Assembly: GCF_018139145.2 (NCBI RefSeq)
Contig: NC_059487.1
Location: 2,377,792 to 2,441,791 of the forward strand
Direction: 5' to 3'
DNA length: 64,000 nucleotides
DNA from: Gymnogyps californianus
Lineage: Eukaryota > Chordata > Aves > Accipitriformes > Cathartidae
The notes below the pieces were generated by a model that made no database searches, was not told the origin of the DNA, and was given only the letters and a program-made list of their open reading frames with translations. Within the stretch, counting starts at the first letter, position 1. The number at the start of each line of letters is the position of its first letter. The translations under genes were made by a program, and so were the position numbers. Positions 24,901 to 36,033 of the stretch are shown one piece after another.

Positions 24901-27307
24901 GTTCCTCCTTTCAGCTAGCTGATGTCTCATATGCCATCAGAAACAATGGTTAGACAAATGCATCCTGAGCACTATAGTTACCTACTTATTCCTGGCGTTT
25001 TGCAGTGACTGTGTGACATGTTGATACAAGAAGCAGAGAAAGCGAGAAGCTCTCCCTGTGTCTTTCAGACAGGGTAAGACATACTTAGCACTCTTTGTTT
25101 CAGGGAATTCTGTCACTGATCTTTTTAGTGGGACTCCTGAGTTTCCTGAAAAGATGTTTTATAGAGTGGTGGGAATGTATGGAGGGGAAGACCTCTGGAT
25201 CTGGTGGGAGTAGTGGTCAATGCCACGATTGCTTAGGATTGCTGTACCAGATGACACTGACGGCTCTTTCCAAACTTGTTTATCTCTGTATCTGTTGGCT
25301 TAGTCTTTATGTTTGTGGCTCTCCACTTTCTTTACATTATTCAGAGCAGTGACAACGAGGGTCTTGTCATGGAAAAGCTGAAGTCATTTTAACTATGATT
25401 GGCAGTGATCACTGTCAAACAAACATGAAGGTTAGAGAATGTTGTCTGTCTTTTAGACATTACCAACTTGGACTAAGCTAAAGATATCTATGAACCATCT
25501 ACATGCTTCAAACAAGTGCTTCCCTTAGATTCATCAATCAATTAGCTTTACAAATTGCTGTGATGATGCTGACATGTTTGATGGGCTGAGCAAAATGAGA
25601 TGGTTTGAGGTGTCATTTTATCAAAGACCTCAAACTTTGATGGGCATGTGAAAAAAGAGAAACAATTTTTTCCCACCAAACCTGTTCAAGCTGAGCTTTG
25701 GCATAAAGACTCCCTTCATGCTTGAGCATGGGGTGATGGCTTCAGCTGCCATCAGGTACTGTCTGCCAGTGTCTATTTGTTTTCCCACCAAGTAAATCTG
25801 AGGAACTTTCTAGAGAATAAAGGATACGAGCAAGTCTGAATTAAGGGTATAAGTACCCAGGCACTTCTTTAGAAAAGCAAGGCTGGAAAACTAGATCAAT
25901 CCCCAAGCAGGCTCAACCTCAAGTTTGAACCTCTAAGAGAAACAGCAGGATGCATATCAAATTGCGGGGTTGTGTTACTGTGCTACAGTGGTAGCACTGC
26001 TTGATTCTATTTTAATAGAGCTGAACAAAATGGGAAGTGCTTCTCTTAAGAAAGTCTCAATAGCTACATTTTGGGGAGATTTGGTGATTCAAATCCATTT
26101 TGTTTGATCGGAACTTCCTCTTGCCACTTTTCTTCTCTAATGTGCTTAGAAGCCATTTCTTACCGAGCAAAGAGTGTGTGGATACAGAAGTCAGCCCAAA
26201 TGCTGTCTACAGTGTTTGACCTAGATTTTTTCAAGGCACTTAGCTATACACACGCATGCACAAAATCTAAATTCAGCCAAGTGTCTAGCTTGCATGAATG
26301 GTTGTGCTGGTAAATCAAAAAACCACTAATGCAAATGGACAAAGACTTTTTTTCACACAATTCCTGATCAGTACGTGGCAGTGTAGAGAGTACACTTGCA
26401 AACTTAACATGCAGTTAAACATGCATTTTTCACAACTAAACTCCCTTGGAAAATATTAGTCCTGCACACTAATTAGTCAGAGATCAGAATCCAACTTGAT
26501 CCCAGAAAATATGCTCACTTGGCCAAAAATACGAAAATGGTTGTAGATATACATATGCATATATTTCTGGTTTGCATGTACAGTTAACTCTAAATGCACG
26601 TATTTCAGAACAGGATCTAGATAGTGTCTTCTTAATTAGGCTGGTGGCTTTATGAAACATTTCCAGTTGCAATAAAGTGCTAAGTAGCGGAAAAGAAAGA
26701 AATCGTATCTGGAGAAAAAAAATGCACTACTTTTTTTCTGGCCTGGCAGGAGTCTGCAGGCAAAAGTCTGTGTGCCCATAAGAATCATCTGCATAAAGAA
26801 AGATCCCTAACGTGCAAACTTTACAAGAGCTGACATGAATGTGTATCTGAGTTAGAGAGATGTCAGTCTGGCTTTCAAGCATTGTCACAGCTGCTAAGTT
26901 ATGGGCTGGACATCCAGTTTGTTCCAGATGAGCGAACTGGATTGCAGATCCTGATGTGTTAACCATTAGGGGCTCTGCCTGGAGAACCCAAAGATGTCAG
27001 CAAGAAATGGGGTGGCGAGCTATTTAATCTGACAGAGAACAAGGAGCACATCTTCATGGTAGGCACTTATTCAAATGGCTCCAATTCAAAACATTTAGAG
27101 GCTTTTGTTGGCAAAAGCTCTGTCACAGTTGCCATGTTAGCCCTGGCTCTTATGACCAAAGGGAAAGTTCTGTGGGTATGAACATTGCATTCCACACTGT
27201 TGTCAACGTGCGTTGTTGGTTTTACCATACGCTGGACCTTTCCAAAGCTTTGGAGAGCCATTATCTTACTGTCAGAGGAGCTCTGCCTCCAGTGGTTGAG
27301 CCGACCT
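21935..27307. other. noncoding stretch
   Basis: No supported gene. A short alternating purine-pyrimidine stretch with (TA)n is at 24029-24064. Open frames stay below 130 codons, overlap on both strands and show no domain or exon structure. Confidence 0.6.
24029..24064. repeat. alternating purine-pyrimidine tract ending in (TA)n
   Basis: ACACACATGCATGCACACGC followed by TATATATATATA. It is a short compound dinucleotide repeat with Z-DNA and cruciform potential. Confidence 0.8.
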
Positions 27308-27327
27308 CAATTATTCTAGAATAATTG
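27308..27327. repeat. 20-bp perfect palindrome CAATTATTCTAGAATAATTG
   Basis: The sequence equals its own reverse complement over all 20 bases, centred on TCTAGA. Its core ATTCTAGAAT fits the paired nTTCnnGAAn arrangement of a heat-shock element, and its outer ATTA/TAAT words fit homeodomain sites. Protein-site use is inference; the symmetry is seen directly. Confidence 0.9.
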
Positions 27328-30300
27328 GGGCAGTGAAATTCTGTGTTGTGGTGGGAGCTTTCCTCGGCACTGTTCTGCTCCAGCTCAGGTTGCTGAGACC
27401 ATTTGAGCTCCTCGGCTGCTTGCAGTGCTTATCAGCCCTGGTGGATGCTGCCTCTTCTCATCCCCACTGACTCCTGGTCATCATGGACAAACATACATAT
27501 AGACTCTCGGACAACACATGCGACTTGGCCAGCTTCTAAGAAATGGGTGGGAACTGGGAATAGGAGACCACTCTTGGCGTGTCCTCTTTTCTTAGTAACA
27601 AGAAGGCAAATGTAGACTGAGTTTGGGCATGCAGGGAGCCGGTTTGTGACCCTTTTGCTTTTGAGAGTGTGGTGCTTAGAGGACCCACTTCACCTGCTTT
27701 CCTGCCACCCTCCACTTCCTTCCACAACTGGCTGCTGACATGGGCACCTGCATTCTCTGCTCAGACCTAAAACATTCATTAGGGACATAATGAACGTTCT
27801 TGTAGTTAGAAAACAGTAGGAATAGGGAAAATTAAATCCATTAGAAGTACAAACTGGGGCTGTTAGAACTTCTCTTGACCTGAGGGGCCTCAGACACGGG
27901 TCTGGTGTTCTTATTATGTCACACCTTATACAAATAGGGGATAAAATAGCAGTTCCTGCCCCAGTGAGCAAGAAGATGTTAGGGAGACAGATGAGTAGAA
28001 ACATGAGTTAGAACTTCTGACAGCAAAGTGCTGCAGTAGAAGGTTATTTTAGAACTTGCTGCCTCAAGGGAGTTTGGACTTTCTTGCCTTGCAGTCAGCT
28101 AAAGATGTTGATGCCTATTTAGTAAGAATTAAACATATTCTCTCAACTTCAGGCATTTCTCTTAAGTTGCTGTAAGTAAAGTCTACTTTTTTTCCCTTCA
28201 AATTTCTCTGGGTGCATGGCTTTTGATACAGCATAAAAAGCAGAAGGTTCAAATCAGACTTACAAACATAGCTGTCATTCAACTCTCTCCTTGGTAAAAG
28301 CTGTATTAATATATACTGAAGTGTCTCAGCTAGTGATCAAAATTGCTCATGCATTGCCATGGCAATGCAAAGGAAACTGAATTCCAATGTGACAAAATAC
28401 CTCATCTCTTTACCCAGTCATTATCATTGACATTGTACAAACATACAACACTGAAAACAACTAGGTGTCTAGTGACACTGGAATGGGGCAGGTCAGGGTA
28501 CCTGGCTCTCCTGAAGAGTGCTGGAGATTATTCCCCTCCCACATCCTATGATGGATTTGCTTTGGGTTTTGTTAGTTGGTGACTTTTAGAATCCTCAGCT
28601 CTTGGATGTGCCTTTTTTTGCTTTACTTAACAATAATGTGCTTGTGGCTGTGGTGGTTGTAGAGAAAATGCAGCAAGGATACTTGCTGAAAGAGAGCGTC
28701 CAACCCTTGTCTCTTGTTCCCTCTGCTCCCACTCAGCAATGTGTGCCCTCTTTTGTTTACATTATCCCAAGGAACTCTTTCATGTCTCTTCACTTGCCCC
28801 AGTCAATAATCATTGCTTTTCCAGAATCACCTAATTCCCACTGGGCTCCTTGTTTACCTGTGGGCTGGGCAGGGGGCAGCGTGTGCTGCTTGGTGGCCAA
28901 ACACCATGCTTTCTCTGGCTGACTTGAAGGCTAGTGAACAGTTTTTCAGGCTGTGCTCTTTGCAGATCTCATTTTAAAATTTATAATAAAAAGATTAAAA
29001 TAATAGAAAAACACTTTAAGAATAAGGTAAATACCATGGTTTTTCAGCAGCCCTAAAGAGTTTGGAGCTAGTTTTTTTCAGTGTTTGGTTTTGGCAATTC
29101 TACAACTGTCAAGCTCTAATGCTTTTGCAGGTACTGACAATCACTAGCAAAGCTTGAACCCAGCATTTATATGCACCCTTGAAGAGGTGGATGGTTTCCA
29201 AATACATGCACTGTTCAATCCTTTAACTCTTCAAAACAGGGGCCATGATGCTGGGACCAAAACAAAGAAACAAGTCGTCTTCTGTCTTCCTTTTTTGGAT
29301 GAACTCTGACCAAAGGGGACTGCATGTTCTCAGCTACGCTGGACTCAATGATCCACTATTTTTCACTGGTGTTTAAGATGGTTTTTTTTTCTTCTTTGTG
29401 CCTCAAAGCACTTGTAAAAACACATTCTGATGCCCACACTTGTTCACAAACACAAGGCAAGGTCCCAAGCCAAGAGAAGTTCTTATGGGAGAATTGACCA
29501 GAGATGCACAAAAGTGAAGATATTTTCCATTCTAGGGTTCCCTATCAACTTGATATTTCTACGTACAATCAAGGAGTTTGTATCAGCTTTCCTTTCAGAG
29601 TTTGTGTGCGCACGACTTTTCTATGATACTTTCAAAAATGAAATTTAATAGCTGTATTATTTCATCTTCTATGGAAGAAAAACAAACATGAAATACAGAC
29701 AAACAGAAAGATCCTGTCAAATTCTACCTTGTAACCAAATATGCTTTCAGAGTAAATGACAGCAATGAGAAGAAATAGCATGTAAAAAAAGAAAGCGCAC
29801 AGACTAAGTCTGAATTCTAGGGCTAAGTTTTCCCAGTAATGGAGAGTTGTGGTGCTTTCAACTCTGTCTCCACTGAAATCCATTAAGACTGCTGCATAAC
29901 CTCTTGTCCCTCTTTATAACTTGCATGTTGTCACTGCTTTTCAAACCCATCACTCCTAAGAATGTCGCTCTGGGAAGGGCACACAGCACTAATAACAGGA
30001 GCTGCATGTGAAGGAACTCCATTGTCAGGGAGATGCTCTGGAATATGCTACAGAGGATAGTATTGCAAAAATGTCACAATACATCCTCCTGATAATACAT
30101 TCCCTGTGAGCTATACAAAGAGCAGAGAGAGGTATTTGTATGGCAGCAGACACCTCAGAGCCATGATATGAATTTGCGAGTAGCTTCGTATGTGAATGTG
30201 AAAAAGTTGCTTTCCTCAATTCTTTTTACCCTCCCAGCCCCTCTCAGTGCACAGAACAGAGGCTTGAGCAGAAAGAGTAGAAACCACCCACGGCAGAACT

Positions 30301-30867
30301 GCCACCCTTGAGTTACGATCAGTCATTGTGCCAAACTGTCCCCATCCTTCAGGGCTACACCACAGAACTGCACCCCAGTGCCTTGGGCATCTGCCCCCTA
30401 AAACAGGACACAAGCAATTTGTCCCATCTCTCAGGTTGCTTGAAAGTGGATTATCTCTCCCTCGTGTATAGCTGACCAAGGAGTTTCCCCAGCTCCAGCT
30501 CAGGCAGACCCTGAAATGAAACTGGTTGTAAGTACAATACGTGCCACGCTTGTTCTCGTGTCCTTCCTCTGGTCTTGACCATGGTTGGAGCCAGGATACC
30601 AGATGAACCTTTGGCCACTCTTACCAGTACAACTGTTCTTATCTCCTTGCAAACCCTACCCAGTGCTTGGCTGTTGCTACCTTCCAAAATGGGCTGATTC
30701 GGATTCCAGAAGCAAAGCATCGCTCTGACTCCCCTGCCATGAACCTGGATTAACTGCCACCACCAATGTCACTTAGTGGAACTCAATATCCTCCATCGTC
30801 TGGGTGTCATGTTATACTCACTAGCTAATTGTTTCTTGGGGCTCCTACCCTCCTCCTGGTTGGACTG
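27328..30867. other. noncoding stretch
   Basis: Contains the X-box-like palindrome at 28350. Otherwise it holds short frames only (106 codons or fewer), with no repeat or RNA gene recognised. Confidence 0.6.
28350..28369. promoter_or_regulatory. palindromic RFX X-box-like site
   Basis: TGCATTGCCATGGCAATGCA is a perfect 20-base palindrome. Its core TTGCC-AT-GGCAA matches the inverted-repeat X-box bound by RFX-family winged-helix factors (typical form GTTGCC, 0-3 bases, GGCAAC), differing only in the outermost base of each half. RFX sites drive ciliary and neuronal genes, but no promoter is visible beside this one. It could therefore be a distal element or chance. Confidence 0.5.
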
Positions 30868-31010
30868 TTTTATCTTCTCACAACATGCTGAGGAAACAGG
30901 ATCAGAAGAGTTAAATGAATTGCCTGAGGTCCCACAGCAAGTTTAGTCTAAGGGTACCTGCCTCCAGCTGTCTGACCTCCAGCTGCCTCGCCTCTCTGCT
31001 GCTTTGTTTT
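30868..31010 (-). mobile_element. MIR SINE fossil (antisense)
   Basis: The plus strand reads like the reverse complement of a MIR core. Diagnostic pieces are GCTGAGGAAACAG, GAGTTAAATGAATTGCC and GAGGTCCCACAGCAAGT, in the right order and spacing, then a diverged stretch with CCTGCCTCC and CTGTCTGACCTCCAG. MIRs are tRNA-derived SINEs mobilised by L2 and active before bird-mammal divergence. High divergence and small indels fit that age. Confidence 0.7.
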
Positions 31011-32635
31011 CACATCTGTCTTGAAGGTACCATTAAACACTCCTTTCAAGTAAGTACATCCAGATAAGGAAAGGGTTAAAATTTACCGTGTTTATCATAG
31101 TGAAGTATATAGATAACACTGATCTATAGTGGAACAGGGTGGGGTTCCTCTGAGGGGACTGAAAAATAAATGAGGAGTCCTTGTCCATAAACCTCACTTG
31201 TGGCAGCAGGTCCTACTTACAGCAGTAAGGACTACTGATACACATGAGGACAGGCAACTCTAGAGGTGGTAGCTACAGACTAATTAATCTACTATGCAGA
31301 AATCTTGCAGCCAAAGGCTTTCTTCTGAGTTCCTGCAAAGATACTGGATGTCCCACTGCAGAAGAGGTTGAGTTAAAGTCTGATATCCTAGTGTGTCTTA
31401 TCCTTGCAATTAAAAACAGAAGTAAGCAGATAAAGAACAAAGATGCATTTTGTTGCCAAAAAAATCAGAATTATTGGCTAAATATTTTCTTGCCTTAAGA
31501 TCGAAGCAGCTTGTGCCAATGCAAGCCATGATGCCTTGTTATTTTACACTCAGCAAAACCACATGAAAGCTATTCATTGATTAGACTTCCATTGTGCTTT
31601 GCTTAGATACTAGTTGTGGGCAAACAAAGCCCTTTAGTATTCCTACAGTCCATCTGCCTAGTTAATTAAAGGACAACTTATCCAAGGTACGTGAAGCTGG
31701 ACCACATCGTCTCCTGCTCTGGTTTCTCAGCCTCTCCCCACATCATGAAGGGTGATACCTCCTACCCGCTCCATCGCTGCAGGCTGAGAGCCGTCCACCG
31801 CAAGGCAGCCTCCTGGCCCCTGTCTCTGCCCATCTCCAGCTCCTCTGCTTTGAGCAACACCTGCGGCTCCGTGTGGCTTTTACTTAGCACAGGGTAGATC
31901 TCAAAGCACGTCTTTCTTCCCTGTAGCCACTGTATGCTGGTTGTGATACCTAGGTTGGCAACGCTGTTAGTTGAGCATCAGAGGGATACTTTGATGAGTA
32001 GTTGCAGTTTTTAAATGGAAATATGTTCTATAGTGTGGAATTCCCAAGGCTCCTCTGACCAAAGGAAACAATATGAATACAACCTCATTAAAGACTAATG
32101 CGTGTTTCCAGGCATCGACAAACATCCAGGCAGCTCCCAGTGGGCCACAGGGGAGAAGCGTATAGAGCACTATAAAAGCTTTATGAATGACAAACTTGCC
32201 AAATTGCTGTTTAAACAAGGAAGCAAATGGGAAGACCATCTGCATCAGATTGAAACTGCTCATAATCCTGTCACTTGTGCCAGTATGGCATGTTTAAGCT
32301 CCTGTGTTGGCACGTGCCCAAGAGACACAAAAATTCGTAGCTTTTACAGCAACGTCCCCCTCTCCCAGTCATAGGATCTGAGGCCCCTCTTGCCACTTCT
32401 CTTGGATTTCTGATGGAGCAGGTAGCTTTCCCCCTTCTTGCAGCCCAGGGTGAGCCCTCCGCTGTGCCTTGGGCTCTGCATGCTGGGGAGGCACACTGGA
32501 AACCCCCAGACTCTCCGTCACTACTCAGTCTCTCCCATCTACTCATGGTCCTTCTCTGCCTCATCCCCAGTATCAAACATCTCACAACCTCACAGGTTCA
32601 TCCTCAGCAAACCTCCACCAGGCCAGCAGTGCTGT
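31011..32635. other. noncoding stretch
   Basis: Short frames only (90 codons or fewer). No recognisable element. Confidence 0.6.
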
Positions 32636-32755
32636 TGTCCTCGCTTTACAGATGGGAAAGTGAGACATTAAAATGACTTGTGTGAAGTTACAAGATGAGC
32701 CTGTATCAGCAAAGGACTGATCCCAGCTTTGCCTCTTGTTGGAGCAGAGTGACCC
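32636..32755 (-). mobile_element. MIR SINE fossil (antisense)
   Basis: The plus strand has CTTTACAGATGGGAAAGTGAG, then AAAATGACTTGTGTGAAGTTAC, then GAGCCTGTATCAGCAAAGGACTGATCCCAG. This is the MIR core order in reverse complement (TTTACAGATGAGGAAACTGAGG, then the ACTTGCCCAAGGTCAC and GGCAGAGC-CCCAG equivalents). It is diverged but collinear. Confidence 0.75.
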
Positions 32756-33035
32756 TCCGTCCCTTACCCCTCAGTCCTGGGACTGCACACCAGCCACGGG
32801 CTCCTTTCTGCTCATGGCAATTAGTACAAACTTGAAAGAGAGTCGAGGGAAAGGCAAACCACCAGTCCTCATGTAGATCTTTATCTTGTCTCTTCACAAG
32901 GAGCTTTGAAATAAAAATAAAACACGTTACTGATAATTAGCTCTAAAGACACACAAGCAATTGTGCTTTATCGTGTACAAGCTCTTTGATAATAGGCCAG
33001 GCCTTATGCCATGAATTGCTAATTAATTCTTTCTT

Positions 33036-33051
33036 AGCAAAATGTTTTGCT
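33036..33051. repeat. inverted repeat AGCAAAATGTTTTGCT
   Basis: Seven-base arms AGCAAAA/TTTTGCT around TG, flanked on both sides by AATTAA words. It is a symmetric binding-site-like element inside the AT-rich block. Confidence 0.8.
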
Positions 33052-33111
33052 TAATTAAAGGGTGTACTGATTTATAAACACGTCCCTAAATATTATTCAC
33101 TTTGCATCTGC

Positions 33112-33189
33112 TGAAAAGAGCGCAGACTGTTCCTGCGCTTTAGCATTTCTTTTCAAATTATTCCATTATACCCAGCTACGCTCTTTTCA
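33112..33189. repeat. 11-bp inverted repeat with nested alternative hairpin
   Basis: TGAAAAGAGCG (33112-33122) and CGCTCTTTTCA (33179-33189) are exact reverse complements, 56 bases apart. The left arm also overlaps AGCGCAG (33119-33125), which pairs exactly with CTGCGCT (33133-33139) across a 7-base loop. The two foldings compete for the same left-hand bases. Confidence 0.85.
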
Positions 33190-35949
33190 ACACTGATTGT
33201 GACAGACTCAGAAATTATTAAATCATAAATACAAAGAGAAAAAGCGAGTGATACACGCATTATGTAATGGGAAATGTTCTCACAGCCCCCAAAATACTTC
33301 AAATAATGACAAAACCAGAAAGAGACAGGGAGGCAGAAATGAAGCTCCTGACCCGGCGCTGTTCTTACTCATGCTGGAGTAAATCATGACCCAGTCCCTA
33401 GAGCTCAGCCTGATGTAAAAACAGAGGAAGGATCTGTCTCGTTTTTCCTGCAAGATCACTGCTACGTAAATCAGGTCATACTTGATTGTCTGCTGCCTGC
33501 CTTTCATGGCGCTTGCATGGGGTGGGCTCATCAACAGATTCAGTCTCTGGACTGTTTACAGTCCAGGACTTGCTTTTTAACCAGTTTCTTCTCAGTAGTT
33601 GCTGTTAAGGCTTTTTCTCCTGCAGTTGCACCCTCCGAGTAGTTGCTGTCTCTGCTGAGCTGCAGAGGAATGGCAAAGCAGGGGGAGTGCACGGGTGGTG
33701 TCCCATCGGAGTCAGCACAGACCTGTTCCCAGAGTCCTGGTGGCTTTAAACTGGGGCTGATGACAGCAGGAGCCTGGTCAAGAGGTTGTAACCCAACTTA
33801 CAGTGTCTGGGGTGCCTGAAAGACCACACCTGGAGGAGGGAGAGCAGATAGATGGGACCCTGTAAGGGATCCAGCGCCAGGCAGTTGGCTCAGAGGAGGT
33901 GTGGGGAATTTGGTGGGACACAGGGAGGAGGAAGGTTTGGCGTGAGAGGGGAGCTGCAGTAGGCAGGTTTGATCCAGAGGGTCTTTGGACACAGTAGGGT
34001 TTCAGGGAGTTTGACTGCGCAGGGCAGCCCAGGCCAACACAGCAAAGAGAGGGGCAAAGCTGATCTAGACCAGGATCACCAGTGGGTTCAGCTCCAAGGT
34101 GGTGCAGTTTTTCAGTGCCTCAGGGGATGCTCAGCTGAACACAAAGGTGATGGGAGCAGTTTGCTTTTCCTGAAACACATGAGTGAGTAACTCCCCAGGA
34201 GGACTTCATCCTGCTGCAGGATGAGCTGCAGCATTGCCATACGTTTTGGCATAGCATCACTATATGCTTGCCCTGTTCTAGAGGGCTTTTCTGAGCAGGG
34301 GCCACCAGCAGAGACAGGACAGTGGGCTCAGTGCACCTCCAATGTGACCCAGCCCAGCCACTCCCACAGAGGACAGCACCTTTCACCCTTGGCCGCTCTC
34401 CCACCATCCTTAAGAGGGGCTGAAAACCCTCAGGGAGCTGTGCTTTGGGATGTGCAGCAATGCCAGAACTCTCTGCAGGGACTCCTGATGCCATCCCTCC
34501 CTCCCACTCCATAGAGTCACCCAGCTCTGCTCCAGACACAGCCCCTCAGCTCCAGGGGTGAGCCACCACCATGAACGCCTCTGTCCTCTCCATTTGCGTG
34601 TGCCAGCCATAACAGGAAAAGTTTCTATTTATTCAGGGAAAGTTAGTGATTTACTTTCCACCCTGTTTACCTTACATTTTGTGCTGTATTACTGCCTGCT
34701 GCATAAATCCACTCCAGAGTACCTGAGGAGCGTTTAATGAAACACTGCCCTCTGAAATGCATAGGTCATAGTTGTCAGCAGCTGTAAGTCTGTCAGCGTT
34801 CAAATGTAAATTCATTTTCACCCAGCATTCATCAATCAGCCCAAATACCTCCTCCTTCTTTGTCTCTTCCCTCCTCCTCATTACTGATGTATCATGTGGC
34901 AAGTTGCTTGTTACAAGTCATCACTGTCAGAGTGGTGTGAGAGAGTCAAACACCACACATGCATTTATAGGAAAGTCATTTGGGCTAAGGTTTTGTTGCA
35001 AGCTGGGGACTCTAATGAAGTGGATGGAGAGAGTGAGTTGTGAACACTCCCAAGCCATTTGATGAGCTTAAACAGAAAGCAGATGAAACCAGCCGGTTGT
35101 AATAGTTCTGGTGTGACACCAGGTGAAATGCGGCTTTTCTCCATGAGGCTTCCTATTGAGAATTTGAGTTTCATCAGACATGAAATGAAAGGAGACACAT
35201 GTGATCAGTGAGCATAAGCGATTGCAGAGGAAAGGAAAAATCCACTTGTTCCCTGAGAAGCCAGGCTGCTGGGTTGCCTGTTCAGTAGCAGCAGGTTAGC
35301 ATGTACACCCAGCACAGAGGCCAGCACACTATGGTAATCACGTCTAAACTCTTCTTTTACTCAGAACCGGGTTTCCCCTCGTGATCACTGCACTTAGCAC
35401 CCTGTTTGTTTGCTCTAGAGCGTCTCTTTTCAATGGTTTTCTGTCCCTGCCTGGGCATTTCACACCATGGAGAATCTCTTGCCTTCGCAGGTTAAGTTGC
35501 TCCAACAGTTAATTACCCTCGCTGTTAGATATGTGTGCCCTATTTCTAGTCTGGATGTTGGTTGCCTACAGAGACATTATGTATGCTGAGCACTGGATAA
35601 CACACACTTCTCTGAATATATTTGCAACTTGATAATATTGCTCTGGTTACTTCTCATACTTAGCCTCTGATCCCTGGCTGGGGTAGATCAGAATTGTTCT
35701 GCTCAAGTCAGGGCAGCCGTGCCAGCTGACATGTCTGGATTTGGCCCGTTATTAACTGCAAGATACAGTTGCTTATGACTAAAATACCCAGTGTTTTTTT
35801 AAATAAGGAGAATAAAAGGTTAAGCTGCTGCAGGTATTCGTATTTAATCTGTTCCAATTACAATATGCGTATCACTTTTCAAAAGGGATTTGAGACTTCT
35901 CCCACGCAGACTTAAATGTGTCCGCATGAAATATCAATGTTTTAGGCTA

Positions 35950-36033
35950 GGATTTTCAAAAGCACCTTAAGGAAATGAGGCGCCCACTTCTTATTGACTC
36001 TCATTGACTTCCCTGATTGCTTTTGAAAAATCC
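35950..36033. mobile_element. fold-back MITE-like fossil
   Basis: Ends GGATTTTCAAAAGC (35950-35963) and GCTTTTGAAAAATCC (36019-36033) are inverted repeats with one extra A. The middle carries GAGGCGCCCACTTC and ATTGACT-TCATTGACTT, giving a roughly palindromic 84-base unit. Very similar short fold-back sequences with an ATTGACTTCAATGG-type centre are, from memory, old dispersed repeats in amniote genomes, especially turtles and crocodilians. I do not assign a named family. It is non-autonomous and codes for nothing. Confidence 0.6.

Larger units (their letters stand above)
32930..33260. promoter_or_regulatory. candidate conserved noncoding element
   Basis: The block is AT-rich, without microsatellites or long frames. 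It carries several TAATTA/TTAATTAA homeodomain-type words, a 16-base inverted repeat (33036-33051), and two alternative hairpins at 33112-33189. This density of structured, non-repetitive AT-rich sequence resembles vertebrate developmental enhancers. It is a composition-based guess; conservation has to be tested. Confidence 0.3.
32756..35944. other. noncoding stretch with candidate regulatory block
   Basis: Holds the AT-rich block and hairpins at 32.93-33.26 kb described separately. From 33.6 to 34.6 kb it is GC-rich with several overlapping frames (up to 139 codons, minus, 34120-34539), none recognised and none with a clear exon layout. Confidence 0.55.

Noticed and set aside
28862..28881. 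GGGCAGGGGGCAGCG, CTCF-like
   Set aside because: Only the AGGGGGCAG core fits; the upstream half of the CTCF consensus is missing.
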